Positions 1 to 4,773 of a stretch of DNA of 6,389 bases are shown in pieces. The position numbers and the translations under genes were made by a program. The first letter of the stretch is position 1, and each line of letters starts with the position of its first letter. This DNA comes from Bacteroidales bacterium UBA5429 (lineage in GTDB: Bacteria; Bacteroidota; Bacteroidia; Bacteroidales; WCHB1-69), in NCBI GenBank assembly GCA_002427605.1, contig DIRT01000021.1:1-6389 (forward strand). Reading direction: 5' to 3'. The notes below the pieces were generated by a model, which saw only the letters and a list, made by a program, of their open reading frames with translations, searched no databases and was not told where the DNA came from.

Positions 1-70
1 AACATTTAACGTAAATATTTGACGTTCAGACAATTGCAAAATCAAAAAATTGAATTACCCGCGTTTGCAG

Positions 71-91
71 GGGCAGGGCTTGTCCCTGCCC
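71..91. repeat. GC-rich 8-bp inverted repeat
   Basis: GGGCAGGG (71-78) and CCCTGCCC (84-91) pair perfectly around a 5-nt loop. On the plus strand it is followed by CTTTTCC, but no plus-strand gene leads into it, and on the minus strand no T-run follows. It is therefore listed as a palindrome rather than a terminator. Confidence 0.75.
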
Positions 92-95
92 TTTT

Positions 96-155
96 CCAGA
101 GTGGGGAAATAAAATAACAAAAAAGGGATACCTATTCTGCCCCCCTTTTATTTTT
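96..155 (-). repeat. Dispersed intergenic element, copy A
   Basis: Read on the minus strand it contains AAAAATAAAAGGGGGGCAG, then ATAG and TCCCTTTT, a T-rich middle and TTTCCCCACTCTGG. It shares order, spacing (about 48 bp from the G-run to CCCCACTC) and much of its sequence with copy B at 2858-2914, and more weakly with copy C at 4642-4687. Confidence 0.65.
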
Positions 156-197
156 AATACCAAATAAGAAGGAAGAAATATGAAATATGAAATTGCC

Positions 198-225
198 GTA
201 AAGACGCAATGCTTTGCGTCTCTAC
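198..225. repeat. REP-like palindrome (AGACGCAA ... TTGCGTCT)
   Basis: Perfect 8-bp stem (202-209 with 214-221) around TGCT, extended by GTA/TAC after a single mismatch, giving a 28-nt near-palindrome. From memory, GTAGAGACGCAA-type palindromes recur between genes in many Bacteroidota and cyanobacteria. Sitting 60-90 nt after the phosphatase stop, it could stabilise the 3' end of the mRNA; that is inference. Confidence 0.7.
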
Positions 226-240
226 AGTACAATGTTGATT

Positions 241-268
241 CCGACTTCCGCCCTCCGACTTCCGCCTT
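241..268. repeat. 14-bp tandem duplication
   Basis: CCGACTTCCGCCCT (241-254) is followed directly by CCGACTTCCGCCTT (255-268), 13 of 14 identical. It lies directly outside the 271-287 shared word and is non-coding. Confidence 0.8.
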
Positions 269-270
269 CA

Positions 271-287
271 TTCCGAAATCCGAAATC
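271..287 (-). repeat. 17-bp word shared in inverted orientation with 2776-2792
   Basis: The minus strand reads GATTTCGGATTTCGGAA starting immediately after the TAG stop of the phosphatase gene. The identical word lies on the plus strand at 2776-2792, beyond the elbB promoter, so the pair brackets the three-gene set as an inverted repeat. Internally it is an 8-bp near-repeat (GATTTCGG twice). Confidence 0.85.
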
Positions 288-1475
288 CTACATAAATTCC
301 ATATACACCACTTTCATGTATTGATCCATTAGGACTTTGGTGAGTCTTTGGATAAGGTTTTTGCGGATCTCAAACTCTACGGGTTGGGAGTAGTCTATAT
401 TGTATTCGTTGATTTTAGTTCCTACCAGAATGTGGATTTCATCACTTTCCAGTAGCAGTTCAGCCAATCGGTCGGCGGGTCCTTTTCCAAATCGGTAACC
501 GGGTTTGTATTGATTCGATAACAGATAAACCACCTTGCTCAAAGTGAGAACTCCTTCTGTAATCAAATCGATTCCTATCATTTTGGAGGTTGGAGGCAGC
601 GTATGGTCCATAATGGGCTCATCCACGACAGTTCTTCCCGACTCTCTCGCAATAATCTCAGTCGTGGTTGCTCCTGATATCACCTTTTTCCCGGAAAATG
701 TGAGTAATTTTTGTGCAAATTCGGAATCTTTTTCCGGTTCCATAGGGGGACCGGTACAGAGCATCATCTTTCGAGGTTCTCTGAAATAAACCACCGCACA
801 AGAGAGGTCATCTTTCGGAACATGCAGGTCATTCGCCATCGCTCGTTTTACAATCTTTTCAGATAACTCTTTTGCCGATATGGTCTTGTTATTGCTAATC
901 AGGATCCTGATCTCTTCTCTCAAATCATTTCTTCCCCACCCGGTGGGCATTCCCATTTCGAGTCCCGACTGGGTTATTCCATCGGAGTAAAAGATAATCC
1001 GATCTTCCAATTGAGGTTCAAAAGAGGTTGTTTTCAGATCCAACCATCGCTTATCCGATTCCGCATCCACATCGATCGGCTCCCAGTTGGGCTCAAAAAC
1101 TCTTTTCCCGCGCATGATAATCGTTTGAGGATTATCATACTCCAGAATATTGACAGAATTGGTGTCAATGGAAATATCCACAATGGTATAGGTGGCATAG
1201 CTTGTATTTCTTTCACTACATACAGGCAATGCCTTCATGATAATTTCCGCAATCGTTTTGGGATCTTTATGCTCCTGGGATAAATTAAGGGAAATAGTAG
1301 CCGTTAGAGTAGCCAACACATTCGCTTTTACTCCTGAACCCATTCCATCCGACAGGACAGCCAACACTCTGTTCTCTTCAGGAATTCGCTTAGAGATAAA
1401 AACATCACCACAAATTCTTTCCCCATGGTGAAAAGTTTGATAGATATCTACTTCAACGTGGTAATACTTTTCCAT
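288..1475 (-). CDS. SpoIIE/PP2C-type serine phosphatase, hydrogenase-associated type
   Basis: Predicted cytoplasmic metal-dependent protein serine/threonine phosphatase, 395 aa from the ATG at 1475. The N-terminal 230 residues form a PPM/SpoIIE domain: GDVF (D24), the metal-binding SDGMGSG (D43, G44), YSDGITQSG (D165) and KDDLS (D222/D223) are all present, so it should be active. A second domain (about 235-395) starts with TGPP (241-244) and carries a GKKVISGATT segment. From memory, this two-domain layout is typical of the SpoIIE-like phosphatases encoded beside [FeFe]-hydrogenase subunits and anti-sigma-like kinases in Bacteroidota and Firmicutes. No hydrogenase gene is visible here. A TTG five codons upstream (1490) would also be open, but the ATG is preferred because a TAnnTTTG word lies just ahead of it. 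It is the last gene of the elbB-aroK set, 42 nt after aroK. The substrate is unknown; a partner-switching regulator is an inference. Confidence 0.87.
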   Translation of the reverse strand: MEKYYHVEVDIYQTFHHGERICGDVFISKRIPEENRVLAVLSDGMGSGVKANVLATLTATISLNLSQEHKDPKTIAEIIMKALPVCSERNTSYATYTIVDISIDTNSVNILEYDNPQTIIMRGKRVFEPNWEPIDVDAESDKRWLDLKTTSFEPQLEDRIIFYSDGITQSGLEMGMPTGWGRNDLREEIRILISNNKTISAKELSEKIVKRAMANDLHVPKDDLSCAVVYFREPRKMMLCTGPPMEPEKDSEFAQKLLTFSGKKVISGATTTEIIARESGRTVVDEPIMDHTLPPTSKMIGIDLITEGVLTLSKVVYLLSNQYKPGYRFGKGPADRLAELLLESDEIHILVGTKINEYNIDYSQPVEFEIRKNLIQRLTKVLMDQYMKVVYMEFM

Positions 1476-1494
1476 AACACTCTTTTTCAATCTT

Positions 1495-1502
1495 CAAAAA
1501 TA
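1495..1502 (-). promoter_or_regulatory. Possible -7 element (TATTTTTG) for the phosphatase gene
   Basis: On the minus strand the aroK-phosphatase gap contains TATTTTTG, which fits the Bacteroidetes -7 consensus TAnnTTTG and ends 19 nt before the ATG at 1475. No well-spaced -33 TTG is seen, and the AT-rich gap makes a chance match possible. If real, it would let the phosphatase be expressed apart from elbB-aroK, with a leader of only about a dozen nucleotides. Confidence 0.35.
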
Positions 1503-1517
1503 TAAAAAATCGGTCAA

Positions 1518-2030
1518 TTAATCATTCTCTTCCAGAATTTTAATCAATGGCTCTATCTTGATGTTCTCCCCTTTCACAACATGGTGTGCTTGCAGATAAA
1601 ATTGTTCCCGCTTTAGCAGTTCATTTTCAACAAACTGCATCAATTCCTGATCCGATAAACCACGAATCAAAGGTCTCGTTTTTTTGGAATGAAGCAACCT
1701 GTCAAACAACGATTTGGTTGACATTTGGATATAAACTGCCTCTGAATGTTGAGTAATCAACTCCATATTTTGGTAAAAACAGGGCGTTCCTCCTCCCGTT
1801 GCAATCACTACCTTTTCCAATTGGAGTGTCTCTTGCAACTGAGTCTGCTCCCAGATCCGGAATTGGTTTTCCCCAAATTGCTCAAAAATAGCGGGTATGG
1901 AAAGCTGTACCCGCTTCTCAATCTCTTGATCCAGATCAACAAAACGATAATCCAGTTGTTTTGCTAATTTTTTCCCTATGGTTGACTTCCCGGAACCCGG
2001 AAATCCAACAAGAACAATCCTTGAGTGCAT
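1518..2030 (-). CDS. aroK: Shikimate kinase
   Basis: Phosphorylates shikimate to shikimate 3-phosphate with ATP, the fifth step of the chorismate (aromatic amino acid) pathway, in the cytoplasm. The 170-aa length is normal for the family. Diagnostic residues are all visible: Walker A GFPGSGKST (9-17), the D32-L-D34 segment with the shikimate-binding Asp34, Arg58 in the FR-x-WE segment, the GGG loop (79-81), the lid-region RPL (119-121, Arg119 contacting ATP) and Arg141 of the R-x-x-x-Y motif that binds shikimate. The ATG at 2030 lies 7 nt after the elbB stop, so the two are very probably cotranscribed. There is no obvious Shine-Dalgarno sequence, as is usual in Bacteroidota. No other aro genes are in the window, so its placement beside elbB is not a pathway cluster. 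Confidence 0.95.
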   Translation of the reverse strand: MHSRIVLVGFPGSGKSTIGKKLAKQLDYRFVDLDQEIEKRVQLSIPAIFEQFGENQFRIWEQTQLQETLQLEKVVIATGGGTPCFYQNMELITQHSEAVYIQMSTKSLFDRLLHSKKTRPLIRGLSDQELMQFVENELLKREQFYLQAHHVVKGENIKIEPLIKILEEND

Positions 2031-2037
2031 AAAAGAT

Positions 2038-2685
2038 CTACAAATAATCTTTCATTGCCAGCAACAGATTGTCGGCACACGCTGCAATATCTTTTATCGT
2101 TGCAGGAAGCATATAGCAAGGAGTTGTGAAGACCAAATTATCGATATCCGAATACACCTCTGTTTGTTTGGTTACCACATGTTTCGCTCCAATCTGTTCA
2201 ATATTTTTGATGGTTTGTGGGTCGCTACCAATTGTTACAGTGATGTTTTTCAACACTTTAGCGATTAAAACCGGTGCAATACAGAGCGCTCCGATCGGTT
2301 TTTTAGCTTGGTGCGCTTCCTTAATTAATGCCGCAACATCATCTCTAACTTTCGCATTGACGCCATCAAAAGCGTAGGTCATCAAATTTTTCGCCGCTCC
2401 AAATCCTCCGGGGAAAATCACGCCGTCAAATTGGGATAATTGAAGCTGATCTAAGGGTTTTACATCACCGCGGGCAATTCTTCCCGATTCTTCCAGCATG
2501 TTTCTTTGAGAACCGGTCTCTTGTTGCGTAATATGATTGACAACATGATGTTGTGGTCCATCCGGTGAAAAAATCTGATATTGATGTCCGGCTTTATCGA
2601 TTGCCAACAGCGTCATAACAGACTCATGAATTTCGGAACCATCCATTGAGCCGGATCCACATAAAATAACTGCAATTTTTTTCAT
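2038..2685 (-). CDS. elbB: ElbB-type DJ-1/PfpI glyoxalase (isoprenoid biosynthesis glyoxalase ElbB)
   Basis: 215-aa cytoplasmic protein of the DJ-1/PfpI (class I glutamine amidotransferase-like) superfamily, matching ElbB along its full length. Visible signatures: CGSGSMDGSEIHE (9-21), the VVNHI segment (48-52), RNMLEESGRIARG (61-73), PGGFGAAKNL (92-101) and the nucleophile elbow GALCIAP with the predicted catalytic Cys135, plus VFTTPCYML near the C-terminus. E. coli ElbB has weak glyoxalase activity and was named for an effect on isoprenoid production; its physiological role is not settled, so the function here is assigned by family only. The ATG at 2685 has a purine-rich stretch (AGAGAAGA) directly upstream and a good TAnnTTTG promoter word. 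It is the first gene of the elbB-aroK-phosphatase set. Confidence 0.92.
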   Translation of the reverse strand: MKKIAVILCGSGSMDGSEIHESVMTLLAIDKAGHQYQIFSPDGPQHHVVNHITQQETGSQRNMLEESGRIARGDVKPLDQLQLSQFDGVIFPGGFGAAKNLMTYAFDGVNAKVRDDVAALIKEAHQAKKPIGALCIAPVLIAKVLKNITVTIGSDPQTIKNIEQIGAKHVVTKQTEVYSDIDNLVFTTPCYMLPATIKDIAACADNLLLAMKDYL

Positions 2686-2711
2686 TCTTCTCTAGTTTTA
2701 AATTCAACCCT

Positions 2712-2719
2712 CAAAGATA
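2712..2719 (-). promoter_or_regulatory. Predicted Bacteroidetes -7 promoter element for elbB-aroK
   Basis: The minus strand reads TATCTTTG here, a match to TAnnTTTG, ending 26 nt before the elbB ATG. This predicts a start of transcription near 2705 and a leader of about 20 nt. No clear -33 TTG is present at the usual distance; that zone (about 2740) is occupied by the edge of the 8-bp tandem repeat at 2742-2772. Confidence 0.6.
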
Positions 2720-2741
2720 CTAAAAAAAACTAGGATTTATA

Positions 2742-2772
2742 GGATTAAAGGATTAAAGGATTAAAGGATTAA
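2742..2772. repeat. 8-bp tandem repeat GGATTAAA
   Basis: Three full GGATTAAA units (2742-2749, 2750-2757, 2758-2765) and a partial GGATTAA (2766-2772), preceded by a diverged GGATTTAT. The array starts about 23 bp upstream of the elbB -7 word and therefore overlaps the expected -33 zone. Confidence 0.92.
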
Positions 2773-2775
2773 GGA

Positions 2776-2792
2776 GATTTCGGATTTCGGAA
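2776..2792 (+). repeat. 17-bp word shared in inverted orientation with 271-287
   Basis: GATTTCGGATTTCGGAA on the plus strand, identical to the minus-strand word at 271-287. It lies between the 8-bp tandem array and copy B of the dispersed element. Confidence 0.85.
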
Positions 2793-2857
2793 GTTTGGTG
2801 TTGAGCTTTTTTTCAATATATCCCTTTGATATTTAATTATATATATTATTTTGAAAT

Positions 2858-2914
2858 AAAAATAAAAGGGGGGCAGCATAGATTTCCCTTTAAGTTTTTT
2901 TATCACCCCACTCG
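2858..2914 (+). repeat. Dispersed intergenic element, copy B
   Basis: AAAAATAAAAGGGGGGCAG, ATAG, TTCCCTTT, a T-rich middle and CACCCCACTCGG. The first 19 bp are identical to copy A read on the minus strand. It has opposite orientation to copy A and the same orientation as copy C. Confidence 0.65.
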
Positions 2915-2948
2915 GTAACACTAACCTCTTTTGATATGCAGTCAGACA

Positions 2949-2976
2949 ATTACGAATTACGAATTACGAATTACGA
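2949..2976. repeat. 7-bp tandem repeat ATTACGA, four units
   Basis: Four perfect head-to-tail ATTACGA units with no spacers, followed by a low-complexity A/T/G run (2983-3015) built of AAATTGAAA-like words. It is non-coding and has no attached gene. Confidence 0.92.
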
Positions 2977-3035
2977 GGTCGTAAATTAAAAATTGAAAGT
3001 TGAAAATTGAAAATGTCAAACAATTAACATATCTC

Positions 3036-3113
3036 ATTGATATTCATATCAATAGCCATGTCCTTTAGGGCATGGATGGGAATTAACCCCCAAAATACCA
3101 AGGGCTTTAGCCC
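3036..3113. repeat. Cluster of REP-like palindromes
   Basis: Three inverted repeats in 78 bp: ATTGATAT/ATATCAAT (3036-3053, 2-nt centre), CCATGTCC/GGGCATGG (3056-3075, one G-T pair) and GGGC/GCCC (3102-3113). The last two share the same TTTA loop. On the minus strand they lie 65-140 nt downstream of the small secreted-protein gene. The pattern resembles REP elements mobilised by RAYT/IS200-type proteins, but no such gene is in the window. Confidence 0.6.
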
Positions 3114-3178
3114 AAATTTACAAAATATAAAGTATGAAGTTAGAAATACAAAATAAGATTGTAGATTCCACTTTTTAT

Positions 3179-3607
3179 TTATTCATTAAATTTATTATAG
3201 AATAATCCTTTTAAATTAGGTGTGGTTACAAGAATACCAGTATCAAAATCCCCTTGAAATTTAATTTGTTTTCCATTTATGTAAAAATTATGAGTTACAA
3301 CATTTCCCCCTATTAATACAATGTTTTCTTCAGGGAAAGGATAAATAGAGTAAAATAAAAAATCATATTCTTCTCCTTTTTTGATTTTATTTTCACCTTT
3401 TTCTTTGGTTTTTAGAGAAACTATTGTAAATTTATAATAATCATCATCCACTACACTTACAAGATAAGCTTTATTTATTTGTTTTATATCCATAACTTTA
3501 TATTTTTTTTTAATATTATGATATTTTGGATAATAAGATTCTGATTGGGCAAAAATATTATTGCCAATAAGTAGTAAAATAAAACTAACTAAAATGATTT
3601 GCTTCAT
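3179..3607 (-). CDS. Small secreted protein, candidate immunity protein for RHS cassette 2
   Basis: 142-aa protein of unknown function. It begins with a clear Sec signal peptide: K2, a hydrophobic stretch (4-14) and a likely cleavage after A20 (NIFA/QSES). The mature part is about 120 residues, rich in Lys and Tyr, with alternating strand-like stretches (KYKVMDI, YLVSVVDDDYYKFTIVS, NIVLIGGNVV) and no enzymatic motif I recognise. The ATG lies 6 nt after the stop of the upstream RHS-tip gene, so translation is probably linked to it. That position, directly behind a variable RHS C-terminal domain, is where immunity genes sit in polymorphic toxin loci. From memory, similar small exported proteins occur behind RHS genes in other Bacteroidota, but I cannot name a family. 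Composition is very AT-rich compared with the metabolic genes to the left. Alternative: an unrelated periplasmic protein. Confidence 0.72.
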   Translation of the reverse strand: MKQIILVSFILLLIGNNIFAQSESYYPKYHNIKKKYKVMDIKQINKAYLVSVVDDDYYKFTIVSLKTKEKGENKIKKGEEYDFLFYSIYPFPEENIVLIGGNVVTHNFYINGKQIKFQGDFDTGILVTTPNLKGLFYNKFNE

Positions 3608-3613
3608 AGTATA

Positions 3614-4510
3614 TTAGGGTTTTGGAAGTGTATATAAGGGTTTGTTTTTAGGTTGTCGTGTAGCCAATTTATGAGCTTCTCTAAAAATTGTGTTCGGACT
3701 AATTCCTCCTCCTTTTGGAGCATAAGCGGGATCTGCTGGTTCATATCGTTCCTTTGAAATTACACCACCCATATAGGATTCTGTAAGTTCATGCAAAATC
3801 ATTTTACTAACATCTTTTGATTCAAAACATATTTTTAGTCTCTCCATACTAATAAACTGTTTTGTCTCAACAGATTTCACTTCGCCTATTTCATCCCAAT
3901 TAATACAATTTCCCATAAATGCACCACCTAACTCTGTTTTATATTTCTTGCCATTATCATCAAATAAATTTGATTCTTGAGCTGTAATTTCAACTTTAAT
4001 ACTTTCACTTTCTATTGCTTCCAAAAGCAACTTATCATTTTTATTTCTTGCTTTTCCAGAAATAACTTCAATTCTTCCAGTTTTTTCATCTCTAGTTAAA
4101 GTTAATTTTGTTGCTTTTTTTAATTCATTAAATGCAGCTATTGCTTCTTCACCAATAATATATACCTCCCTCCCATCCGGATCCACCAAAATCACCGGAT
4201 TATTCGCACAATACGCGTAGGGGGTTAGGTTGGGGTATTTATCACTCATCGGATCAACGCTCAGCCAAATGCTTGGGTCGGGGTGGTAGAAGCGGGCACC
4301 GAAGTAGGAGTAGCCCGTTTCGCTGTCTCGTTCCTTCCCGCTAAAGGTATAGCGGCTGCTCCACGTTGTACTCCGTTGGTCTATAAAGGGTTCTCCATAA
4401 GGTAAATACTCGCAATACTGCACCCCATTCTTCGCACTGTCCGTCACCCACGAAGTAGAACCGAGATGGTCAGGGTGGTCGGGGTGGTAGAAGTAACACA
4501 ACGTTTCCAT
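3614..4510 (-). CDS. Stand-alone RHS core tip with HExxE metallopeptidase-like C-terminal domain
   Basis: 298 aa from the ATG at 4510. Residues 5-115 are an RHS repeat-associated core end: YHPDHPDHLGSTS, EYLPYGEPF, YTFSGKERDSETGYSYFGAR, DKYPNLTPYAYCANNP and the terminal VDPDGRE boundary. Full RHS proteins are many hundreds to thousands of residues, so the filament/shell part is absent. The C-terminal domain (about 116-298) differs from that of the neighbouring RHS gene. It contains GGAFMGN (195-201), ILHELTESYMGG with H240, E241 and E244, and REAH with H280. HExxE plus a distal His suggests a zincin-like metallopeptidase; I recall similar HEVTEAY-type tips in Bacteroidota RHS proteins, uncharacterised to my knowledge. 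No signal peptide is seen. A TTG at 4534 is in frame but overlaps the putative promoter. A near-tandem HPD duplication (4466-4489) lies at the start. It may be a displaced cassette or an expressed effector. Confidence 0.8.
   Translation of the reverse strand: METLCYFYHPDHPDHLGSTSWVTDSAKNGVQYCEYLPYGEPFIDQRSTTWSSRYTFSGKERDSETGYSYFGARFYHPDPSIWLSVDPMSDKYPNLTPYAYCANNPVILVDPDGREVYIIGEEAIAAFNELKKATKLTLTRDEKTGRIEVISGKARNKNDKLLLEAIESESIKVEITAQESNLFDDNGKKYKTELGGAFMGNCINWDEIGEVKSVETKQFISMERLKICFESKDVSKMILHELTESYMGGVISKERYEPADPAYAPKGGGISPNTIFREAHKLATRQPKNKPLYTLPKP
4167..4273 (-). repeat. RHS core direct repeat, copy in cassette 2
   Basis: 107 bp encoding the last part of the RHS core, from the WLSVDP segment through the VDPDGR boundary. 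It aligns without gaps to 6087-6193 with 5 mismatches (102/107), counted by eye, and is offset by exactly 1920 bp (a multiple of 3). Similarity falls sharply just past the GR codons on one side and declines gradually through the core on the other. Confidence 0.93.
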
Positions 4511-4531
4511 AATCTTTGAGGATTGATACGG

Positions 4532-4539
4532 CAAAGGTA
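4532..4539 (-). promoter_or_regulatory. Predicted -7 element ahead of the stand-alone RHS tip
   Basis: The minus strand reads TACCTTTG, a full match to TAnnTTTG, ending 21 nt before the ATG at 4510. The predicted leader is about 15 nt. No convincing -33 TTG was found, only CTTTC in an AT-rich stretch. It argues that the RHS tip is a transcription unit of its own together with the small gene behind it, and it rules against the in-frame TTG at 4534 as the start. Confidence 0.5.
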
Positions 4540-4641
4540 AATAAAAAAATGAAAGAATAGGCTCCTAATTAAACAATTCTTATTTCTTAATAAAAACAAA
4601 ATTAATTATATTTTTTTAACTATAATTTTGTCCGATGAATT

Positions 4642-4687
4642 AGGGGGCTAAAATATGTCTCTTTTGTCATTCCGTTTCCCCACTCGG
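4642..4687 (+). repeat. Dispersed intergenic element, degenerate copy C
   Basis: AGGGGGCTA, a TCTCTTTTGTC middle and TTTCCCCACTCGG with about the same G-run to CCCCACTC spacing as copies A and B. Identity in the middle is low; the strongest match is the right end (TTTCCCCACTC). It lies in the 239-bp AT-rich gap between the two toxin cassettes, which otherwise holds only the promoter at 4532-4539. Confidence 0.45.
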
Positions 4688-4773
4688 AAATATTAACTAT
4701 ACGATTCTCATTTGTTGTCATTTTATACACACACACTATTTAGTTTCCTATTTTTTGACCATTCTTTTATTAT

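Larger units (their letters stand above)
1..287. other. Non-coding repeat-rich stretch downstream of the phosphatase gene
   Basis: No credible gene. From left to right it holds an AT-rich edge, a GC-rich hairpin (71-91), one copy of the G6/CCCCACTC element (96-155), an AGACGCAA palindrome (198-225), a 14-bp tandem duplication (241-268) and the word shared with 2776-2792 (271-287). No classical hairpin-plus-U-tract terminator reading on the minus strand was found. Confidence 0.75.
2686..3178. other. 493-bp intergenic region of tandem repeats and palindromes
   Basis: No credible gene. It separates the metabolic set from the toxin region and holds the elbB promoter, an 8-bp tandem array (2742-2772), the shared 17-bp word (2776-2792), an AT-rich run (2815-2857), copy B of the dispersed element (2858-2914), a 7-bp tandem array (2949-2976), an AAATTGAAA-type low-complexity run (2983-3015) and a palindrome cluster (3036-3113). 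Confidence 0.8.

Noticed and set aside
71..95. GC-rich hairpin followed by CTTTT as a transcription terminator
   Set aside because: The T-run is on the plus strand, where no gene leads into it; on the minus strand, where transcription arrives, there is no T-run.
26..271. 81-codon minus-strand open frame downstream of the phosphatase gene
   Set aside because: It runs through the GC-rich hairpin, the dispersed element, the palindrome and the 14-bp tandem repeat; the protein has no domain or sensible composition.
1476..1490. TTG start five codons upstream of the phosphatase ATG
   Set aside because: The ATG at 1475 opens directly into the conserved domain and the TTG lies too close to the TATTTTTG word to leave a leader.
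2742..2976. Short regular repeats as a possible CRISPR array
   Set aside because: Units are 7-8 bp head to tail with no spacers, and no cas gene is present.
4511..4534. TTG start for the stand-alone RHS tip, adding eight residues
   Set aside because: The codon lies inside the TACCTTTG promoter word; the added residues are not RHS core sequence.
4604..4627. AATTATA / TATAATT inverted repeat as an operator or terminator
   Set aside because: It lies in very AT-rich DNA where such a 7-bp match is expected by chance, and no gene start is close.
4725..4737. ACACACACAC run downstream of the cassette 1 partner gene
   Set aside because: Only about five dinucleotide units, too short to propose a function.
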